From contig CAWBAK010000002.1 of NCBI GenBank assembly GCA_963786805.1, positions 1 to 64,000 on the forward strand: DNA of 64,000 nucleotides, given 5' to 3'. Shown here piece by piece: positions 41,630-52,264 of the stretch. The position numbers and the translations under genes are program-made. The notes under the pieces were generated by a model that was not told the origin of the DNA, ran no database searches, and saw nothing but the letters and a program-made list of their open reading frames with translations. The stretch's first letter is position 1, and every line of letters begins with the position of its first letter. The DNA comes from CALGFI01 sp963786805. GTDB taxonomy: Bacteria; Actinomycetota; UBA4738; HRBIN12.

Positions 41630-43016
41630 GTGCAGACACTGACCGAGCAGGCCCAGGCGCGTCGCGCGCCGGAGACGTCATCCCGGTCGAGCTCGTCGAG
41701 CGCGCGCTGGCGGAGGCCGAGCGCGTGCAGCCCGTCCTCAACGCGTTCACGCACGTCCTCGCCGACGACGCGCTCGCGCGCGCGAAGGAGCTGGAGCCGG
41801 GGCGACCCGGTCGGGCCGCTGCACGGCGTCCCGATCGCGGTGAAGGACCTCTACGACGTCGCCGGCGTCCTGACGACCGGGCTGCTGCGCGGCGTACGAC
41901 GACCGCGACGCCGGCGTGCGAAGACTCGGCCGTCGTCGCGAAGCTGCGAGCGGCCGGCGCGATCATCGTCGCGAAGACGAACCAGCACGAGCTCGCGTGC
42001 GGCGCGACGACGCTGATCTCGTCCGCGGGCCGTGCCTCAACCCGTGGGACACCGCACGGATCCCCGGCGGGTCGTCCGGCGGCTCGGGCGCCGCCGTCGC
42101 GGCCGGCGTCGTCGCGATGGCGATGGGCTCCGACACCGGAGGCTCGATCCGGATCCCGGCGTCGTTCTGCGGCGACGACCGGGCTGAAGCCGACGCACGG
42201 CGCCGTCAGCCTGCGCGGCGCGATGCCGATGTGTCCGTCACTCGACACGGCCGGTCCGCTCGCGCGCAGCGCCGAGGACTGCGCGCTCGTCCACTCGGTG
42301 CATCGCCGGGCTACGACGCCGACTACCTGTGGTCGCGCACCGGGACGTACGATCCGCCGAGCGAGGCTCGACGGCATCCGCGTCGGCATCCCGCGTTCGT
42401 ACTTCGAGCTGATCGACACCGAGGTGCGCGTCGCGCGTCGAGGAGGCGGCGAAGGTGCTCGAGTCGCTGGGCATGCACGATCGTCGAGGTGGAGGGCCCG
42501 GACATCGCCGCAGGCGTTCGGGACGTTCGGCACGCGTCTCGCCGAGGTCGCGCACTGCTACCGCGATCTCTGGGACGACGACCGCATCACGCCGAACCTC
42601 GCCGCCTCATCGCCGTCGGACGGCAGACTCAGCGCGCCGGACGCGTTCGGCGGACGCGAGCTCGAGCTGCAGGTCCGGCGCGAGTTCGCCGAAGCGTTCG
42701 AGCATGCCGACGTGCTGCTCGCGCCGTGCACCGTCTTCCCGGCCCCCAGGATCGACGACACCGAGATCGAGGTCGAGGGCGGCACGCTGGACGTCCACGG
42801 CGGCGGCTGCGCGCGGCTGACGATGCCGGTGAACGTGGCCGGACTCCCCGCGCTCGCGCTTCCCGGTCGGGTTCTCGAGCGCGGGCACGCCGATCGGCGG
42901 CTCAGCTGATCGGCAACCCGTGGTCCGAGGCGTTCCTCTGCTCGATCGGCGCGGCATACCAGCGCGAGACCGATTGGCACCTGCGGGTGCCGGACGTCGC
43001 GTCCGACGTCGGATAG
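41630..43016 (+). CDS. Amidase-signature enzyme (GatA-like)
   Basis: Ser-cisSer-Lys amidase of about 455 residues. The catalytic Lys is in HGVPIAVKDLYDVAGVLTT, the glycine/serine signature is RIPGGSSGGSGAAVAAG, and the nucleophile region is GSDTGGSIRIPASFCG. Then GLKPTHGAVSLRGAMPM, GIPRSYFELID, VNVAGLPALALP and GAQLIGNPWSEAFL. It has the spacing of GatA and related amidases, but gatC and gatB are not adjacent, so a stand-alone amidase is more likely. GTG start close to a likely promoter; no clear ribosome-binding site. Around eight indels. Divergent from valS. Confidence 0.88.
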
Positions 43017-43042
43017 ACGTCGCAACGCAACGGGTCTCGGAC

Positions 43043-43521
43043 CTAGCGCACGGCGCAACCCACTTCCGCCGCACCGGATACGTGTCGGCCTGCGCCCAGT
43101 TCTCCCACGTCGTCGAGTCCGCTCGCTCGACCTCGAGGCACGAACACGTCGTCGTGTTCACGCGACGCCCGACGCGAAGCGTCACGGCTGCCGACGCGAC
43201 CCGACGCTCGACCGGATCGGCAACGAGCCGCGCCCGTGCCACGGATCGAGAACTCCGCGTCCTCGCTCGGCCGGGAACGCGTGCAGCATGTACCGCGGAT
43301 CCGTCCGCAGATCCGCGCTCTTCGGCGACAGCCGCGGGATCGCCACGAACAAACGCCCGTCCCCCACGAACGGACACACGGGATGCACGCGTGGTCCTCG
43401 ATCAAGGGCTCGAACCGTCGCCAGGTACGCCGGCCCAGCATCGTGCTGCGAACAGCAAGCGCCGTCCGATCTCCCCGATCTGCCGGGGCACGCCGCCAGG
43501 AACTTGCTCCCACCCGACCAT
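43043..43521 (-). CDS. PPOX-class (pyridoxamine 5'-phosphate oxidase-like) flavin/F420-binding protein
   Basis: Split-barrel oxidoreductase fold of about 155 residues. After several shifts it reads RGPRVHPVCPFVGDGRLFVA, IPRLSPKSADLRTDPRYML, HAFPAERDAEFSIRGTARLV and a C-terminal TWENWAQADTYPVRRKW. This is the pattern of small PPOX proteins that bind FMN or F420 and detoxify or reduce quinones and heterocycles. Start MVGWEQVPGGVP. Convergent with the amidase (27 bases between stops) and upstream of nothing on its strand until clpX. Substrate and cofactor not decidable. Confidence 0.7.
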
Positions 43522-43606
43522 GGAGCCGAACGCTAGCCGCGCGAGGTGACAGCTCCGCACGTCGGCGGAAGGAGATGCAGCGACTGAACGCGCGAGCGTC
43601 CCGGCG

Positions 43607-44892
<1,286 letters not shown>

Positions 44893-44913
44893 CCTGTCCC
44901 CCCGTTTGGGTCG

Positions 44914-45597
44914 CTACTCCTTCTTGGCCTCGGCCGGCTTGGCCTCGGCACTCTTCCCGCTATCAGCCTTACCGTTGCCGGACTGGAGCGCCAGCAACTT
45001 TCTCGCCGTGATGACCTCGTCGACCATCCCGTACTCCTTGGCCTGCTCGGCCGTCATGATGAAGTCGCGGTCGGTGTCGGTCTTGATCTTCTCGATGGTT
45101 TGACCGGTGTGCTGGGCGAGGATCTCGTCCAGCCGGGCCCGCAGGCCCAGGACCTCGCGTGCCCATATCTCGATGTCGGCCGCCTGGCCGCCGGCCTGAC
45201 CCCGCGGCTGATGGATCAGGATCCGCGAGTTCGGCAGCGAGTACCGCTTGCCCTGCGTGCCGGCCGAGAGGATCACTGCAGCTGCCGACGCGGCCATCCC
45301 CATAACCGTCGTCGAAACGTCGTTGCGGACGTACTGCATCGTGTCGTAGATCGACAGCAACGCGTAGATGTCGCCGCCGGGCGAGTTGATGTAGATGCGG
45401 ATGTCGCGATCGGGATCCTCGGACTCGAGGAACAGCATCTGCGCCATGATCAGGTTCGCGACCTGGTCGTCGATCGGCGTGCCGAGGAAGATGATCCCGT
45501 CCTTCAGGAGCCGCGAGTAGATGTCGAACGCGCGCTCACCGCGTCCGGTGCTCTCGATCACCATCGGGATGAGCTGATTCACAGGTCTGTCGGTCAT
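44914..45597 (-). CDS. clpP: ATP-dependent Clp protease proteolytic subunit
   Basis: Intact serine peptidase of 227 residues. Catalytic Ser in TTVMGMAASAAAVILSAG (family usual GQAASMGA), His in RILIHQPRG, Asp in KTDTDRDFIMTAEQAKEYG. IYINSPGGDIYALLSIYDTM forms the oxyanion region. A Lys/Ala/Glu-rich tail (ADSGKSAEAKPAEAKKE) extends past the usual end. ATG shares one base with the tig stop (TGATG); clpX follows after 21 bases. Classic tig-clpP-clpX operon. Confidence 0.97.
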   Translation of the reverse strand: MTDRPVNQLIPMVIESTGRGERAFDIYSRLLKDGIIFLGTPIDDQVANLIMAQMLFLESEDPDRDIRIYINSPGGDIYALLSIYDTMQYVRNDVSTTVMGMAASAAAVILSAGTQGKRYSLPNSRILIHQPRGQAGGQAADIEIWAREVLGLRARLDEILAQHTGQTIEKIKTDTDRDFIMTAEQAKEYGMVDEVITARKLLALQSGNGKADSGKSAEAKPAEAKKE

Positions 45598-46991
45598 CAA
45601 GGCTCCTTGTCAGGCGCTGCGTCGGGTGAAGGCTCGTCCTTCACCGTGACATCGGCCCGTTCGACGAGCAGATCGAGGGCTTTGGCCCTCAGGATATCAC
45701 CGTCCACGGACTTCCAATCCTCTCGTTCGTCGATCAGTTTCTGCAGGTCATCGGCCGTTCTGCCCGTCCGCGAGGCGAGCCGGTCGAGCTCAGACCGGCG
45801 GTCGTCGTCCGAGACTGCCAGACCCTCGACCGCCGCAACCGCGTCCAGACCGAGGCGCGCGGACAGGTTGCGCTCGGCCTGCTCTCGGAACTGGTTGCGG
45901 AGCGAGTCGGCGTCGAGGTTCTGCGCGTCCATGTACTGATCGCAGCGTCGCGCCCTGCGCGGCGAGGAGCTGCGCGAGGTTCGTGACGAGTCCGTCCACC
46001 TCGAGCGTCACCATGCCTTCAGGGAGGTCGATCTCCACACCGTCGGCGACGAACGCGTCGAGCACGTTCTCGCTTGAGGGCCTGATCCGCCTGCGTCTCG
46101 ACGACCTCCGCAAGCCGGGTGCGGATGTCGGCCCTGAGCTCGTCGAGCATGTCGAACTCGGAAACCGTCTTCGCGAACTCGTCGTCCAACGCGGGCAGCT
46201 TCCGCGTCTTCGTCTCCTTGACGAGGATCTGCATCCCGACCTGCCAGCCGGCGCGGTCGCCGAACCGCTCGGGGAGCGTGGCGGTGATCTTCAGGATGTC
46301 GCCCTTGCGCTTGCCGAGGAGCTCCGCGTCGAGCTCGGCCACGAACATCTCGGCCCCCACCTCGACGAGGACGTCTTTGAACGTGAGTTCGTCGATCGTC
46401 TCGTCGTGGCGATAGGTCGTGAGGTCGATCTGGGCGTAGTCGCCGGTCTGGAGCGGCCGCTCGGTCACCTCGAGCGAGGCAAAGCGTTCGCGCAACCGTT
46501 CGACCTGTTCTTCCACATCGGCGTCGGTACACTTCGGCCGGCGGCTTCGTCGCCACCAGGCCCGTGTAGGTCTTGAGGATCGCCTCCGGACGGGTCTCCA
46601 CCACAGCCTCGAACGTGAGGTCGCTGCCGTCCTCGAACGCGGTGACATCGATGTCCGGCGGTGCGACGACGTCGATGTCCTCGGTCCGCACGGCCTGCGC
46701 GTAGAGATCGGGGAGCAGGTCCTTGAGCGCTTCGCTACGGACGAAATCGCGTCCGAGGCGCTGATCGATGACGGCGCGCGGAGCCTTGCCTGGACGGAAC
46801 CCGGGGACCTTCACCTCTGCGGCCAGACGCTTGTAGGTCTGACTGAGGACCTTCTCGACGTCCTCGTGAGGGACCTCGACGGTCAGCTTGACCTTGTTCT
46901 TCCCGACCTCATCGACCTGCGTTTTCAAGGTTTCGCCAGGGTATCCGAGGTTCGACGCACCAGGTGCTTCGCCATCGTCAGAAACGGTCAC
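45597..46991 (-). CDS. tig: Trigger factor, ribosome-bound chaperone/PPIase
   Basis: N-terminal ribosome-binding domain KTQVDEVGKNKVKLTVEVPH with the signature VKVPGFRPGKAPRAVIDQRL. FKBP-type PPIase domain TGDYAQIDLTTYRHDETIDE and DVLVEVGAEMFVAELDAELL, then a long helical chaperone domain (ADIRTRLAEVVETQADQALK, ARLGLDAVAAVEGLAVSDDD). Ends PSPDAAPDKEP. About 460 residues. GTG 46991 gives a 21-residue lead; TTG 46928 (LKTQVDEV) is the start expected from the family. Three indels. Confidence 0.95.
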
Positions 46992-47066
46992 CGGCCGACG
47001 TCATGTCGTGGCGGTGCGAACGGCACGGATCGACCTCCGCCGACGGCTACGCTTGAGACGTCATCT

Positions 47067-47140
47067 CGGGGCGTAGCGCAGACCGGTAGCGCACCGGCTT
47101 TGGGAGCCGGGGGTCGCGGGTTCGAATCCCGCCGCCCCGA
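47067..47140 (+). tRNA. tRNA-Pro(TGG)
   Basis: Acceptor CGGGGCG / CGCCCCG. Anticodon loop TTTGGGA between CCGGC and GCCGG gives anticodon TGG at 47101-47103. T-arm CGGGTTCGAATCCCG. CCA not encoded. Confidence 0.96.
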
Positions 47141-47234
47141 CCGTCCGTGCGGGACGCACCACTGTGCCCCCGCAGGCCCCCAAGACCCGATCGCACGTCG
47201 AGCCGGCGCTTACACTTTGGTTCGCACCAACCCC

Positions 47235-47305
<71 letters not shown>

Positions 47306-47383
47306 CTCACGGCGGCCATCCTTGGCGTGCGCACCGCAACCTCTAGAATGACATCGGTGTGATTCACCGACCGTGAGGGGCTC

Positions 47384-47840
47384 GTGCGACGGATCCTCCC
47401 TGTGCTCGCCTTCGTGATCGCCGCCGGCGTCGTCGTCGTCGCGATCATCGAGCTCGACGGCCGCTCAGACACCGGCGGTCTCGCCATCCCCACCCTCGCG
47501 CCGGCGCTCAGTCCCGCCGTCGTCGGTCCGACGGTGTCACCTCGCGTCACCGCGCGCCCGTCGCCTCGGCGGACGGCGAAGGCCGCTGCGACCAACGCTC
47601 CGACACCCGCGCCGTCGTTCTCACGCACGCCCGAACCACGACCGATGCCCGAACGCACGGCCGCGCCTCCGCGCACGCCGACACCGAGCCCGGAGCCGAC
47701 GCCGCACGTCGGCCCGATCGACAAGTCGAACGGAGCGACGCCACACACCGGCGGGAACTCCGTACCAGCCGGTGTCGCGCTGGCCGTGGCCGCCATCGCA
47801 TCGCGAGCGCGGTCTGAACGTCAGACGCCGGTCATACTGA
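47384..47840 (+). CDS. Small membrane/surface protein with Pro/Thr-rich stalk and TPHTG sorting-like end
   Basis: Exported or membrane-bound protein of about 145-150 residues. GTG start with GAGGGG upstream. N-terminal helix RRILPVLAFVIAAGVVVVAI. The middle is a Pro/Thr/Arg-rich low-complexity stalk (repeated PTPSPEPTP-like units). Near the end ATPHTGG is followed by a short hydrophobic run VPAGVALAVAAIA and basic SRARSER, which looks like a degenerate LPXTG signal (TPHTG). The frame has no stop before tRNA-Arg, so one indel near the end is likely; the end given is the first stop reached by a +1 shift. Function unknown. Confidence 0.45.
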
Positions 47841-47852
47841 GCCCCAACCCGA

Positions 47853-47926
47853 GCGCCCGTAGCTCAACTGGACAGAGCAGCGGACTTCTAATCCGCAGGT
47901 TCCGGGTTCGAGTCCCGGCGGGCGTG
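47853..47926 (+). tRNA. tRNA-Arg(TCT)
   Basis: Acceptor GCGCCCG / CGGGCGT (one G-U pair) with G as discriminator. Anticodon loop CTTCTAA between GCGGA and TCCGC, anticodon TCT. T-arm CCGGGTTCGAGTCCCGG. CCA not encoded. Confidence 0.95.
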
Positions 47927-47934
47927 CTTCCGGC

Positions 47935-48653
47935 TCAGGCGCCGGTCTTCTCTTCGGCCAGCCGTTGCGAGATGTGGGCTTGCGCCTCGTCCATCAGTCG
48001 GCGTGCGATGTCTCGAGCCGTCTTGCTGAACAGGGTGTCCGCGGCGCGCTTCACGCTCCGCAGCGCCGACCGATAGGCGGCGGCGCGCGGGCGTGCCGCC
48101 ATCGCTGCGGCTTCGCGCTCGTCCTCTTCGATGAAGTCCGGACTGGTCGACCGGAGGACGACGACCTTCTCGATGCCGTCGATGTCCATCAGCGCGAGCA
48201 TGTCCGCGTCGTAGAACAGCTGCTCGACCCTCGACTGCGGACGCGGGAAATGGAGGTGGTCGCCCGTCCGCTCGGCGTACTTCTTCGCCTCTTCCTCGAT
48301 GAAGGGGAACGGGCCCATGTGGCAGAGGATGCCGCGCTGGACGGTCGCGATGAACTCGTCGCTCTTCCCGAGCTCGCGGAGCCGCTCCTCGGCGACTTCC
48401 GCCCCCGCTTCGGCGTGGAGCATCAGGTGGGTGTCCGCCTTCGCCGCGTCATGCAGGATCGAGATCGTCTTCAGGGTCTGCGTCCTCCTCGCTCAGACCC
48501 TCGCCCTCGGCGATCTCCTCGACGTGGTGCAGCACGACGGTCGTTGTGCCGGTTAAGCGAGTCGACGACGTCCGGAGCCTTGCCGCTGCGCGCGTAGCGG
48601 TCGGAGACGTAGCTCATCAGAGCCTCGAAATCAGCGGCCCCCATGATGCTCAT
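47935..48653 (-). CDS. HD-domain phosphohydrolase-like protein
   Basis: About 235 residues. The N-terminus MSIMGAADFEALMSYVSDRY leads into a helical region with RHN, and after two shifts the metal motif appears as TISILHDAAKADTHLMLHAE (HD). Later GILCHMGPFPF and FYDADMLALMDIDGIEKVVV hold the remaining His and Asp. The C-terminal helix ends ISQRLAEEKTGA. HD proteins hydrolyse phosphate esters or nucleotides; the substrate is unknown. Possibly related to small HD proteins of RNA or nucleotide turnover. Confidence 0.72.
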
Positions 48654-48692
48654 GCCGCCACGCCCCAGAACACGAAACGACAAAGTACACGA

Positions 48693-48720
48693 GAGCGCCG
48701 CCTCACGCGAGGCGGCGCTC
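48693..48720 (-). terminator. 12-bp hairpin terminator after the secreted protein gene
   Basis: GAGCGCCGCCTC, loop ACGC, GAGGCGGCGCTC, a perfect stem. On the minus strand it lies 20 bases after the stop of the secreted protein and is followed by a T-rich stretch (GTGTACTTTGTCGTTTC). Weak U-tract, so moderately sure. Confidence 0.65.
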
Positions 48721-48739
48721 CCGTGAACGACGCGCTAGC

Positions 48740-49352
48740 TCAGCCGGTGCAAACCGTCTTGGTGAGGTTGAACCGGTTGAACGGCGGCGGCACCTGGTTC
48801 GGTGTCGACCCCGCAAGCGCCACTGCCCCACACACGTCGGCCAGGTTCGGACGAGCCGGCGCGAGCGCCGTTCCCGGCCTGGTCGAGCACGGGCTCCGCG
48901 AGGCTCTGGGCCTGCGCACCCGCTGCACTGTCGATCTGCGTGAAGACCGGATCGGCCGGTCCGGGCGCGAACGCACCGGCGCAGAAGATCAGGACCGGCG
49001 TCGAGACGAATCCAGGACTGAACGGCAGTGACCCGCCGAGCAGCACGGCCAGCAGAACCGCCGTCCCCACACCGGCGCAGCCCGGGCGAAGCGCGAACCC
49101 GGTCGCGTTGGACACCGGCTGGGACGCGACCGCCACCTGGATCAGCACAGGGATCGCAGCATCTTGTGCCTGCTGCAACGCCGCCGTGACCGGCTCAGGG
49201 ATCGCCGGCAGCTCCGGAACCTGCGCCTGCGCGGCCGGAGCCGCGAAGATCGCGCCGATCGACAGGCACAACACAACAGCCAGACCGCGGACGAGCCCGC
49301 GCCTGGACACACCTTCGTGGGAGGTCGCTGTGGCGACCATGCTCCCCGCCAT
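48740..49352 (-). CDS. Secreted hypothetical protein
   Basis: About 205 residues. Signal peptide GLVRGLAVVLCLSIGAIFAA with cleavage after APAAQA. The mature part has PELPAIPEPVTAALQQAQDA, IPVLIQVAVASQPVSNATGF with two Cys later (RPGCAG, IFCAGAF), and LLAVLLGGSLPFSPGF. After a shift near 48870 it ends NRFNLTKTVCTG. An even number of cysteines suggests disulphides. No family recognised. Own terminator downstream. Confidence 0.65.
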
Positions 49353-49518
49353 GAACTGCTCCTTCCATCCCGGGCCGCCCCGACGCGGCCCGTTCACCAG
49401 GAATACGTTCCAGGGGGCCGATTCCTTGCAGGTGTCTTCCGAGCCGGACGGGGACCGCCCCGAGGTGTGACGCGCACGGCCCCGAACCCGTCCCTCGCGT
49501 ATCCTTTGACGGCACGTG

Positions 49519-49557
49519 GTGGCCGTAGCTCAGCTTGGTTAGAGCGCCTGACTGTGG
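49519..49557 (+). tRNA. tRNA-His(GTG), 5' half only
   Basis: GTGGCCGTAGCTCAGC-type acceptor and D-arm, then GCGCCTGACTGTGG, i.e. the 5' anticodon stem CCTGA and anticodon GTG. After G at 49557 the sequence no longer matches. The expected ATCAGG and T-arm are not found here or elsewhere in the window. The gene is therefore broken by an insertion or an assembly join. Confidence 0.7.
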
Positions 49558-49668
49558 CCTATCCCGGGCTCAACGCAGAAGCCACCTGGGACAACGGGTC
49601 CTCGGACCGACCGCTGAAGCCACAATTATCCGCTGCCGTTGTCGGCGACGGTCGCTACGTTGACCACA

Positions 49669-49765
49669 TGGCCGTCGAGCCGTGCACCGCCGACCGTTGC
49701 GTGCTCTGCGACACGATCCGGACGCGGCCGTCCGCTCATCTCAAGTCTGATCACGGTCACCATGA
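49669..49765 (+). CDS. Short C2H2 zinc-finger-like peptide
   Basis: About 32 residues: starts MAVEPCTADRCVLC, then a His pair, giving C-x2-C-x9-H-x4-H in RCVLC...AHLKSDH. The natural end would be the TGA overlapping the next ATG (ATGA at 49762), reached only with one extra base. Such small zinc fingers occur in actinobacterial phages and plasmids. Weak call. Confidence 0.3.
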
Positions 49766-50364
49766 AGAAGAAGACGGCGAAGGAACTGACCGGCGACCTG
49801 GAGAGCGTGCGGCGCTTCCGAACAGCGTTCGACTCCTTCCGAGAGACACAGAAGACCGGGGACAGCGGCTTGGGCATGCGGTACTGGTTCCGCGACGAGA
49901 GCTTCAGCCAGGACGAGGCAGCCGAGCGCCGTCGGCGCGCGAACGAGGCCGCTGGGCGGGCAGCCCGGGCGACGCGGGTCGTGAGATCGTCGTCGGGCCA
50001 CCACCTGTGACGGGCGTGGGCCCCGTGCGCCTGAACCCCATCGACAACTGGGCCAGCGCGTTCTCGAACGAACCGGGTCTGCACGCCGTGTCCGTGAACG
50101 TCGTTCGGGACTTCGTGGACTCGTCCATCGGGCAGCTCGAAGCCCTTGTGGATGAGGCGAAGAGCGAAGAGCGGAGCCTAGCTGGGCTTGGCCCGCTTCA
50201 TCAGCTTCCCTTCCAAGGTTCGTGACGCGGCCGGACTCGACGCCGGGACCGGCGGGGGTCGTGCCGTATGGGGGCTCGCCGCTGTGATGCAAGGAGTCTT
50301 CACGAGCATCGTCGCGACGGCGATCATCGCGGGCGTCGCGTGGATCATCACGTCAATCGGCTGA
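49762..50364 (+). CDS. Tail-anchored membrane protein of unknown function
   Basis: About 200 residues. Basic N-terminus MKKKTAKELTGDLESVRRF, then RYWFRDESFSQDEAAERRRR. A middle part (two shifts, about 49980 and 50185) reads LNPIDNWASAFSNEPGLHAV and DFVDSSIGQLEALVDEAKSE. The C-terminus has a single helix, VFTSIVATAIIAGVAWIITS, then IG and stop. A cytoplasmic domain on a C-terminal anchor is suggested. No family recognised. Directly upstream of the HEFAH peptidase (five bases). Confidence 0.55.
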
Positions 50365-50368
50365 GCGT

Positions 50369-51347
50369 GTGCAGGATCTCATCATCGACGGCCTCGATCC
50401 CGATCATCCATCCCGGGCACTCGCCGAACACATCCACACGGCGATCGGACATGTTGCCGAAGACCGAGGAATCCAGGACGCGTTGGTCACCCTCCGAGTC
50501 GCGGATGACTTCCAATCCGCCGTCCAAGATGTGCTCGACACGAGGGAAGCCAGTCGTCCATTCACGCTAGATCGCGTCGGCGGTGTCGCCGTCGCGAAGA
50601 CGATCCCCACCATCCCCGACTACTCCGAGACGACGATCGTCGTAAGTGATGCCTTCTTCCACAGCGACACTGCTCAGCGCCGCACACACTGTTTCTTCTC
50701 GCGCACGAGTTCGCTCACGTGCCCATCGAGCGAGCGCGCCGGACGTGTGTGCCTTGGACCTCGTGCTACTGCCCTCCGTTACCGGAACCGAGTTCGCGCA
50801 GAGCATCGCGCGATCGGCTACCGATGAGTACCGGGCGGACGTGATCGCAAGCATTGTCCTGGGCGCAATGGCGTCTGTGGGTTCGCGCGGCGCAACCGGT
50901 TACTGACCTCTGGGGTGACTCTCATAGCGGAAACCCTCCGCGATGCCCTGGACGCCGTTGTCACCGGGCTGGCGCGAAGTTGTCCACCGGTATCGAGTGG
51001 GCTCGATCGACTTGTTCGAGCTGTGCAGGCACGTCATGGAGACGACTGATCAGACGTTCACTTCGCTCGGTCACGCTGAAGCCACCGCCGAAGCCGGGGG
51101 GCTACCTTCGCCCCTCGAAGCCCTCTCCGGTCATCCCGCTGCGAGTCTCCTGGGTCCTGCGTGGTCGGAAATCATGACGACCCTTGACGACACGCAGGTG
51201 CTTCCACCGATCGATGAAGTGCGTGCTCTAGAGGATCGGATCGCCGTGAGGGGTGGAAACGCGATTCTCAACATGTGGGAGAAGCTCGACCTCATCATCG
51301 AGGAGTCTCCTGATCGACAATGGGCGATGTGGGTCGACTCGCCGTGA
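50369..51347 (+). CDS. ImmA/IrrE-like zinc metallopeptidase (HEFAH)
   Basis: About 320 residues. The N-terminus QDLIIDGLDPDHPSRALAEH is followed by DALVTLRVADDFQSAVQDVL and TIPDYSETTIVVSDAFFHSD. A shift near 50690 then gives LFLLAHEFAHVPIERA, a clear HExxH zinc motif. About 45 residues later is TDEYRADVIASIVLGAM, resembling the E-x2-A-D helix that completes the site in ImmA/IrrE and M48-like peptidases. The C-terminal part is YRVGSIDLFELCRHVMETTD with a Leu/Glu-rich end. Its TGA overlaps the GTG of the AbiV-type gene (GTGA), so both are coupled. IrrE/ImmA proteins cleave repressors or antitoxins; here the substrate is unknown. Confidence 0.6.
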
Positions 51348-51911
51348 GGAAGCTGTCGCGCACGGCGGCCATCGATTGGGGAATCGCCGCACTGGAAAAC
51401 GCCGAGGCCCTTCTTGAAGACGCTGTGATTCTGGTCGAGCACGAGCGCGCAGCGCGCGCATTCGCGCTCTTGGTGCTGTCGATCGAGGAAGCGGGCAAAG
51501 GGCTAACGCTACTCGGCGCGGTATACGCGAAGGTCGATGACCGCATCTTACGCGAATGGGCAGTCGCTATCACACGTCAGGGAGGAAGCCATGTTCGAAA
51601 GATCCTCCCGATCGTGCACGAGTTGATTAGGAAGCAGGAACACCCCAATGAGTTGCTGCGACAATGTGTTTCTTGATGAAGCGCCGGTCTTCGCGAAAGG
51701 GCTCCACGAAGACAAGCTGTCCGCGCTGTATGCCGATATCCAGTTCAGGGACCGCGGGGTCTTCGAGGTCCGATCCCCGCTTCAGGAAATTCCGCTCGAC
51801 CGCGCTCGGCTAATGATCAGCAACTACGGTCCAGAGATCCGACGGCTGAACAGTCACGCCCGTGAACTGAGACGGATCATCACGGAGCGCGTCGCGTCGG
51901 AAGAGAGCTAA
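51344..51911 (+). CDS. AbiV-type HEPN protein (abortive infection family)
   Basis: About 188 residues, helical. IDWGIAALENAEALLEDAVI and ERAARAFALLVLSIEEAGKG match the first helices of the HEPN_AbiV family (A-x2-A-L-x-N-A-x2-L, then L-x2-EE-x-GK). The later VRKILPIVHELIRKQEH has a His-bearing R-x5-H spacing like HEPN motifs, and the C-terminal EDKLSALYADIQFRDRGVFE resembles the conserved ALYVD stretch. One shift near 51665. The GTG start overlaps the peptidase stop. AbiV of lactococci stops phage translation; RNase activity is typical of HEPN folds. Family call is from pattern memory. Confidence 0.68.
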
Positions 51912-52144
51912 TTCCTCTTCGTCTCATGGCGTCGGTGCCCGGCCGGATTTCGGCGTTCGTAGTCCTGGCGGTTCGTGGACTTCTCGATCGAGTCGAGCGT
52001 GTTCTGGACGAACTGCCGGACGATCCACTCCGCTCCGGAGAAGTAGAGATCGCGGACCGGCGTCACGAAGCTGAAGAGGAACAGGATCGCGATGGCGACG
52101 AGCGGTCTAACGATGTTGTCGCGGCTGGCTCGGCGGCGGGACAT
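51908..52144 (-). CDS. Small single-helix membrane protein
   Basis: 78 residues, intact. Basic N-terminus MSRRRASRDNIVRP, one helix LVAIAILFLFSFVTPV, then a short amphipathic part EWIVRQFVQNTLDSIEKS and a basic end. Its stop overlaps the AbiV-type stop by four bases on the other strand. Unknown; could be an antitoxin-like or membrane effector partner, with no direct evidence. Confidence 0.5.
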   Translation of the reverse strand: MSRRRASRDNIVRPLVAIAILFLFSFVTPVRDLYFSGAEWIVRQFVQNTLDSIEKSTNRQDYERRNPAGHRRHETKRN

Positions 52145-52264
52145 CTCGTTGCGGACTTCGGCAGCCAGTGTCCTCGCCTTGAGCGCTCATCAAGGATCGC
52201 TCGCTTCGCCGGACGGCTGTCCTTCCAAATCACAGTCGTTTACTCTTGTATCAGGGGGTTGCGC

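Noticed and set aside
41630..43016. gatA of the GatCAB amidotransferase
   Set aside because: The signature fits any amidase-signature enzyme, and gatC/gatB are not nearby, so no gene symbol was given.
4289..43600. Programmed frameshifting or stop-codon recoding as the cause of broken genes
   Set aside because: The breaks occur many times per gene, at unrelated sequences, and the resolvable ones are plain extra bases; no slippery motif recurs.
47384..48076. Protein reading through tRNA-Arg
   Set aside because: The open frame crosses a perfect tRNA gene; a single indel giving an earlier stop is far more likely.
49519..49700. Group I intron in the tRNA-His anticodon loop
   Set aside because: The break position would fit, but no P/Q/R/S core elements are seen and the 3' exon (TCAGG plus T-arm) is not found downstream.
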